Origin: Rotaria sp. Silwood1
Taxonomy: Eukaryota; Rotifera; Eurotatoria; Philodinida; Philodinidae
DNA: 64,000 bases
Reading direction: 5' to 3'
NCBI GenBank assembly: GCA_905250075.1
Contig: CAJNOP010000017.1
Coordinates: 1,433,734 to 1,497,733 of the forward strand
Position numbers and translations under genes: made by a program. The notes under the pieces are model-generated. The model ran no database searches, was not told the origin of the DNA, and was given only the letters and a program-made list of their open reading frames with translations. Positions 24,238 through 35,330 of this stretch are shown here, one piece after another (within the stretch, counting starts at the first letter, position 1; each line of letters starts with the position of its first letter).

Positions 24238-25799
24238 AGAAAAAACTTTAGATTGTGTCTTTTTTCTCATTCTCATCTTCTATTAGACTCTCTGGGATAT
24301 CAACAATGCACAAATCAATAAGAATAATTATAACTGAATTGATTCATTTTTTAACTTACTGTTTTCTTATCATTTTCTATGCTAAATTTTGATTAGATTG
24401 TATTTTATAATTAATGATTAGTCATAATCATTGATAGAGAAAAAAACCATCATTTTAATTGAGACAATTATCGATGGGTTGAATTCTAGGGAACTCTGCC
24501 CGCTTTTTGATGCAAAATTTTTGTTTATTTTCTTTTTAGATTTTTGTGACCATTGTAGAATTTCAAGTAGTAGCTATCAACTGAGAACATTTTGCGATCC
24601 AAACATTGTCTTTAAGCGTTACGAAATTCGAGAAGTCAAATTTACATGGCCTAAATAGCAAAAACTGTACATTGTTTGGCGTTTTCTTTTCAAAACAATT
24701 TTTTCATGAAAAAAAATTCAAAAACGCTCCTGTTTCTCTGACGTAGAACGTCTTATCGAACTAAAACTTTTGTCACATATACTAGACGCCACTTGGGTCG
24801 CGTTTTTTTTTTTTTTCGTTTCAAAAAATATTGTTTTGCTGATGTTTGGTGACTGTTACAAAAGAAAGCTCTATTCAAAAAACGTGCATTTCTTATCAAG
24901 ATTTATTCACCAGTGAAAATTTTAAATGGTTCTGATGAGCCGTTCTTCAGAAATTTCGAAAAGAGGGTGGGAGACGCACTCTTACAACAAAGAACAATAC
25001 ATTTTGGAATTATTAAATCATCAGATAAATGCAAATTGTGTTAAATCTATTTTTGAGAAATCTTTTTTCGTTGAGCTTCAAGATTCTAGTATAAATGTAT
25101 GTTATTGCTTTGTTTAAGTCATGAAGTATGATTCTGTGTGGCATGTTTAATATGTAAAATAAAAGTGTCAACAGAAGAGGTAATGATTTGTAAGCAAATC
25201 GGTTCTATTGAATTTAAACAACATATTCATATGGAAATAAAGAAGACAATGGTAGAAATTGCAGTTTGTATTTTTTCCAATTTTGTCAATATTACATAGA
25301 AGGATCCTTCATTACCAAATATTGCATGTGTTCCTTGACGTATGTACTTGTTACTGAACGCAAACTAAACAAATTATACAGCTGTTGACAAAAAAATATT
25401 GTCCGCCTTGCTGTACGAGTATTTCTTCTATATATTGTCAGTTGAACTTTTTCACCTCTGAAATGACAGTCTACAACGAATAGTACATTATACCATGATT
25501 GCAGGTTTTATTCAATCATCTTTGGAATAAATAATAGAAAAGATTACTTATTCATAGACAATGTACAATTTATTAAAACTCTTTCATTAAAAAAATATTC
25601 AAGGTGTTTGATTTTTTTTTTTGATTTTATACTTCGAAATTTATGTGTCACAGCTAGTCAAATATTTTCGGTCTGATTAGTTACAGACTTTTATCGGATC
25701 GCTCTCTTATTTGAGGTGCATTATCATTGATGGATTGTTTATCAATATCATTCATATCTTTCCCGTTATGATCTTGGCTTTGCATTTGGGTAGCAATTT
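24238..25799. other. Intergenic, no supported gene
   Basis: No recognisable coding sequence. Short frames (24431-24658, 24926-25117) lack motifs. The first 100 bp are likely the kinase 3' untranslated region. Confidence 0.4.
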
Positions 25800-26662
25800 T
25801 GTTGATCACCAGAAAAAGATACTTTTGGTCACCAAACATTTTTAGATAAAAATGATCACCAAAAAAAAAGATATCTATGATCACCAAATTTTTTAGAATG
25901 CATCTCATATTTTTATTTCTCAACAAAGTAAAATATAATGTATACAACATAAACAATATTCATTGAAATATTCACAAAGTAAACAATATTCTTATTTTTG
26001 TTAATATATATTTTAATTTGCTTGATGACACTGGCATGGCTGCATGATCAATTGAGAGCGACGAACGAATTTGAGATTCTGTTAAACCAGCACGAACATA
26101 TTGTGAAACAGATTGTCACAGTGAAGATGGTAAACGAAATGTTTGATTACGGTCGCTATGATTGTGAGTATTTTTGAACATTACCGTAATTGAGTTAGGA
26201 TCATCATCAGGTACAACTTCTATGAGTTCATAATTATACGATGAATATTTACGATATTAACTACATTTAAACGAGTATTTTGCATGATCTTTAAGATTAT
26301 TTGTTCGATATTGACACACATTATGTGATTTAGCTATACAGCTTTAACATCATCAAGTGAATTAACTACACATAGCAGAATCCAATTTGATTTTGACATT
26401 TTTAAAAGCGAAAAACTTTAAAGTATTTATATATACGAGAAGCAGCAACAGGAAAGGTATGAGCAAATGCGAGTGATATGATGAAAAAAATAGATAATGA
26501 AATGTAAGCAAATTACGAACGAAGAATAAATAATGAAATGTAAGTACATGACGAACAAACAAGATTTAATGAAGAATCACACCTCTCTAAAACATTTGGT
26601 GATCAAAAATATCTTTTTTTGGTGATCAAAAGTATGTTTTTTTGGTGATCAAAAATACAATT
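25800..26662 (-). mobile_element. Relic DNA transposon: tandem-repeat inverted ends around a decayed MULE-type zinc finger
   Basis: The left end (about 25804-25895) holds four units built on GATCACCAAAAA at 24-26 bp spacing. The right end (about 26589-26660) holds three units of TTTGGTGATCAAAAATATC at 23 bp spacing. These are reverse complements of each other. Between them the minus strand, read across stop codons, shows a pattern like the WRKY/GCM1-FLYWCH zinc finger of Mutator-like transposases. A Cys pair around YRTNN...AKYSFKCS is followed by a PDDDPNSITVMFKNTHNHSDR segment with the HNH pair, and then by a polar stretch (GLTESQIRSSLS). In-frame stops show it is dead, and the catalytic region is missing. 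Exact ends and target duplication were not resolved. Confidence 0.5.
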
Positions 26663-26822
26663 ACTCTTTGCATTTTATATTTTAACCTTTAAATATGTTG
26701 TATTTAAAAAAAAATCAAATTATATTACAACATGTAGCGTAAAAAGCTTTACAATTTATCAAGTCAGGTTTATTTTAATTGTATATTTTTTGTTTTCAAA
26801 ATAAATGAAATTCCGTGCGACT

Positions 26823-27199
26823 AATTTTCGATGTTGTGAACATTATCATTTTCTTTTTTTCTTATTTCATCAATTAATGAATTATAGTTTTTACCTTTAT
26901 TCCATTGAATATAATTGTTAATAGCATTCCACATGTAATAATGCCGAATATTAAGATCAAAGCTATGTGGTGGCCATCTGTGAATGTCTATGATGTGTGT
27001 AAAACTGTATTTACACTACACCAATAATTTCTGATGCATATGTGACATGGCATTATCTTGTTGACAGGCTAAATCACTGTCTAAAAGCTGTTTGAATTCA
27101 GATTGTGCTTGTGAAAGAACAACTTTGATATAATTTTTTATGTGATAATCTTGAATGTATGGACATGATTGGATGTATTCTCTCCACTCTTACCTATCC
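26823..27199 (-). pseudogene. Tc1/mariner-family transposase fragment
   Basis: On the minus strand, a frame from about 27199 reads EWREYIQS... and reaches CQQDNAMSHMHQ, matching the second-Asp motif QDNAPxH of Tc1 transposases, before a TAG stop. After a frame change, WPPHSFDLN matches the WPPQSPDLN block, followed by NAINNYIQW...NSLIDEI and a stop near 26823. The acidic residue expected a few positions after DLN (NPIE in Tc1) is not there. The N-terminal DNA-binding half and terminal inverted repeats were not found. This is a short, inactive remnant. Confidence 0.65.
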
Positions 27200-28531
27200 C
27201 TCCCCTCTAACGAAATTTATATGAAACATGCGTGACCCAAGTTCATTTTTTAATTAAGGTTCTTTCCGTTTTTCATCTTTATTTTTCAAAAAAGAAAAAT
27301 GTTTTTTTCTTTTCTTATAAATATTTGTGCTATAAATGAAATAAACATATTGAATCGTTTATCTTCAACTAAATAAGAATTTGTATTGTTCGGACATTTG
27401 TTTAAGTCGGCATTTTTATCTGTCAAGATTTTTCTTCTCGACCAAAGTAGGACTTACTATTTTACTGGATTTAAAATATAATGAAAGATGTAGGACCATT
27501 TGTTAATGTCCCTAACTGCTATAGAATTTTATTTGAATATTTAGCCTTTTCTTTTATATCCCCTAAAGTCATGGTTGAGTGATTACGTTGTAACATACAC
27601 CTATTCTTATAATTAATTAGTTAGTGTGTATACAGAGTGTAAGAACTCTGCACCAGTCCAACTTTAAATTTAGAATTACAGCTAGTATTAGTTGTTAAGA
27701 AGATCTGGGACTCTGGAATCTACCAGAACCTCAGCCAAAAGACAAGGAAATTTCTTTGTCTTCCATATATCTCCTTGTTTGTCAAGTTTTATCAACTCAC
27801 AGCATAAACATATTCTAATAAGAAATATTTTTCTTCAATGAATAGAATTATCTTCCATTAATGAAATAAATAAACAAATTGATTGCTTACTAGAAAATAA
27901 TTATCTTCGCCGCATTGAGACATTGATCGCACAGAATTTTGTTTATTTTGAAACCAAACGGTATACAATTCAAATAAGCTTTTTATGCTACATCTTGTGG
28001 TGCACTCTGTTTTTCTTTTAAGTAAACCATATTTAATGATTAAGATATGAAATGCAAAATGCAACCATTTACCTGTTACTTAAATACCTACATAGCATTT
28101 CAAATATTTTCATTTGTCTATGAATATTGACATGATACATTTTTTTCTTTTCTTTTTTTTATATTCTCAACGAATAAATCTTTCCAATGGATTTAAAGGT
28201 TATTATTATCTTCTTTCATTATGAGATATTCAAAATTTTTTATCCAATGATCTTTGCTTTTATCAATTGAAACTCAAGTGAATTTTTCAACAGATTTATT
28301 TCAATTGAATGTATTATATAAAAAGAAACAAAAGAAAAAAAAAGACGACAAAATAATGTACCAGCATGTTAACTACTAAAAAAACCTCAATATAATAATA
28401 TGTATATGCTGTGCTTGATGTAATTGTAATGACTAGAAATAAATATGTATATGTACTGAAGAATAGGGAAACGAAACAAAAAATCCACTAAAAATGAACG
28501 ACCAGCATTCAAAGAAAGTGTGATTAATTCA
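27200..28531. other. Intergenic, including RasGRP 3' untranslated region
   Basis: No gene is supported. A minus-strand AATAAA lies near 28295, about 235 bp past the RasGRP stop, and could serve for polyadenylation. Short frames (27858-28064, 28387-28620) are not convincing. Confidence 0.4.
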
Positions 28532-31500
28532 TTAAACGGCACTATCTTTTTCTCGTTGTAAGGTTTCAGTAAGATAGAGACGTAATTGTTCATCAGATGG
28601 TGATGTAGAAGAATCAACATGTATAGATGAAGGTGTTAAATTCGTTGAGCGTCGGGTTTGCTGTTCATTTGTTGTTAAGAATTTATTTAATGGAGGTGTT
28701 TGAGTTGATGATGTATTTGTTATAGTATATGGAGGAGAAGATAATGGTTCACCATTACTTGATATTGAAAGATTATTCATATCCAATGTTATTTGTTGAC
28801 GACGATGATGATAATTTTGTTGATCAAGATTTTCTTTTGGATAACGAAATATTGGAGATGTTGATCGTTGATTTGTTGAATGTGAATGATGATGATATGA
28901 GTCTTGATCTGGAGATATAATTGTTGATGCAGATAATTGAGAATGAACTTGTTTTTGAGCTAAATGTAATTGTTGAATTGAACTCATTTCACGTTTTAAT
29001 GAACTTATTTTTGATTTTGTTCGTACAAGTTCTTGCTTCATTGCACGATTTTCAACTTCAAGACGTTTCTTTTCCTAGAAAAATAAAAAAAATATACGTA
29101 CATAGATTAAATCAATATTATTAATCTAAATTATGATAGAGCAAGAGCATGTCACCTATGATAATGATACAATTATGGTAATTTAGATCTTTATTGTTTC
29201 TCTCTTTAATTTCTACGTACATCATAGGAATATTAGTACGAAAGAAATGAAAGACTTTAAGACATCTGATGAGATTATGATTGCAATGGAAATAATTCTA
29301 CCGATTTAACCAATAGATCATACTCCATTGTTGCATACTTTAATGCATAAGTGGATAGCACATTTTAAAAGTAATAAAATCTTACAATCAATTATTTTAC
29401 CGATATTTTCTTTTAATTATTTCTTATTAAAATCTTCCTTGGTTGGATAAAAAACTATCGAAATACATTGCTTGAATTTCTCCAATAATGCTCTTATCGA
29501 AAGATGATTCATATGAAGTCAATTCGTTCTGTTTTATTAGAATATCTACACAATTATTCGATAATCAATAGACAATAATGTAATAAATATGAAAACTGTC
29601 GTAATACCAAAATGCCATAAAGTGTGTTCGCACTAGAGATGTGCAGAACTGCAGGAAAGAGAAGTTTTCAACACCGAAACTACGAGAAAAAAGTTCACCT
29701 CAATGAAACTATAGTTCAAAATTTTGAAGAAGAAATCCGAAATTATTTAAAAGATAATATATTAAATTCTTACTTCTTCAGCTTGTCTTAATCTTTCGAA
29801 AATTTCATATTGACTTTGATCAGACTTTGTTGGTAATGATCGTAATGAGTCGGTTAATGATAATTTTCTTTGATTTAAATTTTGACTACTACCATAATTT
29901 GTTGCCATTTTTAATTGTTGTAATGTTGTATCATGTGTATTTGATGTAAAACATGTATCATCATCACTAACATCACCTTCAAGAAATGATCCATGACCAT
30001 ATAAAGGTTGTTCTACAGATTTTTCATCTAGATCTTGTTTAAGCATTGTTGTTTCTGATGTTGTTGTTGATGTTGTTGGCATTGGTGATGATAATGTTGA
30101 TGATGGTAATTGACGATTTTTTGTAAAACAACGATCATTCCATTTTTCAAAACTATCCGAGCAAATTAATGGTCCACGTGGAATTAATTGTTGAGTTGGT
30201 ATTATATTTGTTGATGTTGCACTATTTGCTGTTGTAATTGTTGTTAATGAACAAGTTTGTTGTGGTGATGGTGGATGTGTATAATAATAATCATCATTTG
30301 AATCAGATAAAATTTGTTTTCGACCTTTTAATGATGATGGTTTACGTAAATGAAAATAATGATGATGTACAGATTTATCGATACTTTGTTGTTGTTGTTG
30401 TTGTTCATCATCAGATGAACTTGTACAACTTTCTGATGTAGCTGAAGATGATGTTGAAGAAAAATTCATATCTTCAGTTTGTGTTGCTTTTTGTTTTCGA
30501 GTTTTACGTATACGAAATGAATTACGACTTAAACGTGCATCTGTTACTGAACCTTGTTTATTAACAGGATTTGAACGTTTTTGTCGACATTCCATTACAA
30601 CTTGATCTTTACAATGACGATGAGCATTAATACCACAATCTAAATTTTTGGTTTTTTCGTTATTTTATATTGAAATTAAAATACGAAAAAAAAAAATAAG
30701 AAATCAACTAATTTACCTTTACATTTCCAACCTTGTTTAATAAGACCCCAAAGAAGACCCGTACAATGAACACAAAATGTTGGTTTAAAATATGTTGTTT
30801 CATGAAAATCATGTTTAAATTCACCTTTTAAATCATGATATTTAGCTCGCAAAAAATAACTACGCATTTCAGTTTTTGATATCATTCCATCTCTAGATGA
30901 ATTATGATTTATTTAAAATCAATAAATAAAAATTAAATCTGAAACTTACTGATCAGCATCAAGTACAGTAAATGTGTCAATAAATGGAAAATTTTGTGCT
31001 ATTTCTTCAAATTCTGTATGAGATATATAACCATCACGATCATGATCATATGTTGTAAAAACAGCTTCAACCATAGCATTAACATGTCGTTGAATTGTTT
31101 GAATATCAATTGTTTGAATAACTCCAGCTGCCCAATCGGCAAATACAGGACTATGTACTTGTTCTTTTTTCTTATATACATCAGATGTAGAATCATTTGT
31201 TGATTCACCAGGAGTTAAACCTCGAAATGTTTGATCAGGCTAAATAAATATATATACATTATCAAGATAAGAAAAAATGAATTTATTAGTCAAAATCATA
31301 GATTTAACATTTCTATTAAATCATGAATTATTAAATAAGTTTTCTATGATAAATTTACACCGAAAAAAAAATTGGGCAAACAGTCATAATCGGATTGTTG
31401 GAAGTAGATTTTTTTTATGAAACATGATCTGAAAGAAGTATTGAAATATGTAGGGTAGAAATTTGAATCCCACCCACAGAGCTTGACATCCATCAGTTGA

Positions 31501-34386
31501 AGAATATCATAAATCCTGATGAACGTTAATCGAAGATCATCACAGATATTTTAGCAAATTCTCCCTCTCCATCACACACCTTGACAGATGCTGTTGATAT
31601 TTGATCAAAGACAGTATATTAATAATGATTCTGACTTAGTGTAAAAGATAATCTTTGACTGCTTACGAAAGGAATATTCTCGCAAGATACCTTTTGTTCG
31701 AGTTCATATTTTTTCCATAACTAGTACTATGTGAGACTAAACGAAATTTAAAAGGATTTATTCAACTAGATCTTTCATTCGAAGTTACGACCGTTTCAAT
31801 CGAATTTCTGCTTGAGATCCTGCTCTTAAATAAACTCTATATCCGTTAAAATATTCTTAAAGTTTCAATCAAAACAGACATTTCTTTCTTGAAATATTAA
31901 ATTTTGTAGAACAATCGATTTTGTAAAATATAATCATGTTATGAATGAAATTTTTCAAACATTCTAGCAATCATGGGATCTGTTTAGGAGCGAAATTTCA
32001 GGTCGAAATTTTAGTAAAACCATCATACATTCAAAAGGAAGACCTATTGAAATAAATCCTTTAATATTCTCTACTAGTCTTATAGAGTCTAACTTTAAGA
32101 AACAAAAATGATCTCAGATGTTGAGTGTCAGTTGAAAATGTTAACTAATGAGTGAAATCCTCTTATAATAAATCCAAAACTATGACTTCATATATTCTCT
32201 ATTGGAAAAGCCTATAGACTATATAATAATAAAATTTTAATTTTCAATATAATTCATCTTACTTACCGATGAAACTGATGACCGAGGTTCACGAGCTAAT
32301 GAAAGTTCATAAATTTCATCTTCTGTATAACTTAAATCAACTGAAAGCTAAAAGAAGAAAATGATCAAATATATTTCTTTTCGTTTTTTTTTTAAATTTT
32401 CTATCTAAATTATTTCTTACAGTAAGTAAATTTATTAGATCATGATTTGGTTGAACAGGTGGTACAGAAGCTTGTAAACTAGTTAATGTTCGAAATACAA
32501 TACTAAGTTGAACTAATTTACGAAAATTAATTAAATCATATTCAAGACGATCCTGTAATGCAACATGAAGTGAAATGATATCTTTTAAATGAACACCACT
32601 TAAATAATACAAAACAAAATCATGAAATAAATATTTGACGAAAAAAAAAGGAAAGAAACGTATTTAATTTACATAATCGGTATTTTAAAACCTTCAGATT
32701 CTGATAAACTTTTTCTATATTGAGCATAATTTGAATTTGATGAAAGTAAATCTGTCATTTCACCAAGAAACTAAATTGAAAAGAGAAATTACTTCTTATT
32801 CTAATATTGATAAAAGAAAAAAGGATTAATATTTATATTACTTTAATATCTTCTGTTGATAAACACATCATTGTTTTTGATAAACGAGCTAATGCACTAT
32901 GTGATATTCCTCCAATAACTGCTAGACATGTATTAAAATTTTGTAATTCTTTTAAATACTGGAAAAAAAAAAGAAAACTTAGTAAAAAATAACAACAATA
33001 ACATTATTCTTTTCTAAGAATTTACTTTTGCAACTTCAAGAAATTTATGTATAATTTCAGCACGTTGTTTTGGTGTCATTTTACTTAAAACCATACATTG
33101 TATCCATGTTGATAAACCATTAAAAAATTGTATTGAACGTTCAAGACGTGGATTATCTTGTAAAGTATTTTTAATAGCATATGTTTTATAATCAGTAAAA
33201 GTTATACGTCGTAAAATTTTCCATTCTAAATAGGTTAATTGGGCTGCTAAGATTTGCGATTCAATATTATTAAAACCGAGTGAAACAATTTTGTTTTTCG
33301 CTTGATTTCGTACTGTCATTTGACGCATCCAATCAAATGATGGTCTGAAACATAGAAGAATATTTGATATTATTTGTTGTATCATTAAACAAAAAGAAAG
33401 TAATTGCTTACGTACATTTGTGATAGATCAACTAAACTCATGGATTCAGTATCACCGGATGATTCAATAAGATTTTGTATTTTTTCACAAGCTTCTTTTA
33501 AACGTTTATCAAGATCAAAATGCATGGGGAAGTTTTTAATCCAATAACTAAAATTAATAACGAATATTATTTTGATCTTTTTCTTTTTATATCAATAAAT
33601 TTGAATCTGGCATTTACCTATAAGATTGACAAACACGTATTTGATATTCTTTATATTGATGTTGTTCATTTATATTTATTGCTTTTTTATAATCATCTCC
33701 ATAATGTTTATATAAATCATAAAGCATATTACTTAAATGTTCAGATTCCATTATCCATTTATGCATAAGAAAAAATACTCTTGGATATTCACTATCATCA
33801 ATAATAGTTCCATTTGTTTCTAAATATAACGTTAAATTACACAACAAAAAAATTCAAATTTATAAAATAACTTACGAAAAGAATCAATTAAAATTCGAAT
33901 TAATCGATTAAGTGTTGCTCCTTTAACATGAATTCCAGGTAAAATAGGTCGTTCTTCTTCAATATATTCAGGTGTTTTTTCACTACTTTTTGATCGTGTA
34001 TCTGATTCCTCAATTCCACTACTACTACTACTTGTTATTTTTTGTTTATCAATAGATGAAATTGGTTCATTTATTGCTCGATTAATTATTGATGGACTTA
34101 ATAATTGAACTTTTTTTCGTACATGATGATGTTCACTCGGTTCAATTTCGAATGTCACCGGACTATCTTCATCTAAATCTTGTATATTTGATATAGCTTG
34201 TGAACGTTTTATTGTCGTTGATAATTTATTTGAATCAATATCAACACCACTCGTACGAGATTTTATTCGATGATCAATTATAGATGAACGTGGTATTAAT
34301 ATTGGAGGTGGTGCTGATGATGGTAATAAATTTTCATCGGATGATAGTGTCACCGGCTGTTGTGGATTGCTCGTCGTGTTCATCAT
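28532..34386 (-). CDS. RasGRP: RasGRP-type Ras/Rap guanine nucleotide exchange factor
   Basis: Twelve exons (34386-33876, 33819-33618, 33547-33416, 33344-33026, 32958-32842, 32770-32673, 32598-32421, 32347-32267, 31239-30950, 30892-30717, 30639-29774, 29074-28532) join in frame to 1170 residues. After a 150-residue disordered Ser-rich start come the REM domain (about 155-240), the CDC25 exchange domain (about 282-525; TYLEWKIL, AVIGGISHSALARL, PIIGVHLKDI), two EF hands (DHDRDGYISHTEF; DADQDGMISKTEM) and a C1 domain (about 670-720) with the full Cys/His spacing. Family members load Ras or Rap with GTP on Ca2+ and diacylglycerol signals at membranes. A 450-residue tail rich in Ser, Thr and Gln follows, with a predicted coiled coil near 990-1030. 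Vertebrate RasGRPs are about 600-800 residues. Introns after exons 8 (1 kb) and 11 (0.7 kb) are large. Confidence 0.95.
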
Positions 34387-35159
34387 TTGTTATTTATCGA
34401 TATGAGCTTTAAAGTAAAAGAAAAAAGTAGAAAACAAAAAAACATTAAATAAATATACCACGCACATATAATTTGACAAAATGAAATTTACAGCTGATAT
34501 TTATGATTTGTTTCGTCATGAACATAATGATGACGCACAACATTTTTTTTTCTATGTTCTTCTGAATTATGACATTCCAAACGGATAAAGAAAAAGAACA
34601 GAGAAAAAAAGAAAAAGGAATAACTCAATGTATGTGTCAACGGTATACATCCTACATTTTGACTCTTTTTATGTCATTTAGTTAACAAGAAAGAAAACCA
34701 CTTTCTCTTAAATTACATTTGACCAACGAGAGAAGAAATTAAAAAAAAAGTTTTATATAATGAAATCTTTTCATGCGCATATACACATGGATGTAGGTAG
34801 GTGGAAAAAATTTCTTTAATGACACTCACCATATGTTATTAGTGAAATGCACCGCTACATGTCGTAGTGGTGTCGATGAACAATAATGATCAATCATCCA
34901 ATCGACAGACCAATAATCCATATTCGAAGTTGTAACATACCGTATATTCAACATAGTATAGCATGTAGATATAAAGGAAAGAAAAAAACTAAAGAGAGTA
35001 GCGTTAATAATGCCCGATGATGATGATGATGATGATGATGATGATCTAGAAATGTTGTGTGCGGACATACGCGAAAGAAGAAAAAAATATAGAAAAGAAA
35101 AAGAAAGATTCTTGTTGCAATAGAAAACAACAACTAGCTCACTGAATGAGTGGGATCTT
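34387..35159 (-). other. RasGRP upstream region, probably a 5' UTR intron
   Basis: A TTTACTTTAAAG acceptor-like site lies about 20 bases before the RasGRP ATG on the minus strand, which suggests an upstream untranslated exon. A (GAT)n tract occurs at 35014-35045. Frames encoded here are poly-Ser or poly-His artefacts of that tract. Confidence 0.4.
35014..35045. repeat. (GAT)n microsatellite
   Basis: About nine to ten consecutive GAT triplets (cccgatgatgat to gatgatc). On the minus strand these are ATC repeats. Confidence 0.9.
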
Positions 35160-35330
35160 CAACGCGCTCGCTCGTTTACTGTCAAAGAACAAATGCAAAA
35201 AGAAACGCGCGTCGAATGATCGTAGTAGACCAAAGGGTTGAAATGGCTAAAAATAGCTAATTGTACGCGTGCGCACAGCATCGTCTTCTGTTTCTTTCTT
35301 AGCCGTGCGCGTATTCCAGAAACGGTGGTG
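35160..35330 (-). promoter_or_regulatory. CpG-dense segment, putative RasGRP promoter
   Basis: About 17 CpG dinucleotides fall within 180 bp (aacgcgctcgctcg, aaacgcgcgtcg, gtacgcgtgcgc, ccgtgcgcg), in a window otherwise almost free of such clusters. It lies about 800 bp upstream of the RasGRP start codon, with a possible 5' UTR intron between. Promoter function is an inference from position and composition. Confidence 0.4.

Noticed and set aside
25804-26660. CRISPR-like regularly spaced repeats
   Set aside because: The 23-26 bp spacing leaves almost no spacer, the two arrays are inverted relative to each other, and the genome is eukaryotic. A transposon end fits better.
28729-30441. Plus-strand frames across the RasGRP tail
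   Set aside because: They are shadows of the Ser/Thr/Gln-rich minus-strand exons, whose phase is fixed by splicing to the C1 domain.
34826-35133. Frames with poly-Ser or poly-His
   Set aside because: These arise from the (GAT)n microsatellite and its complement.
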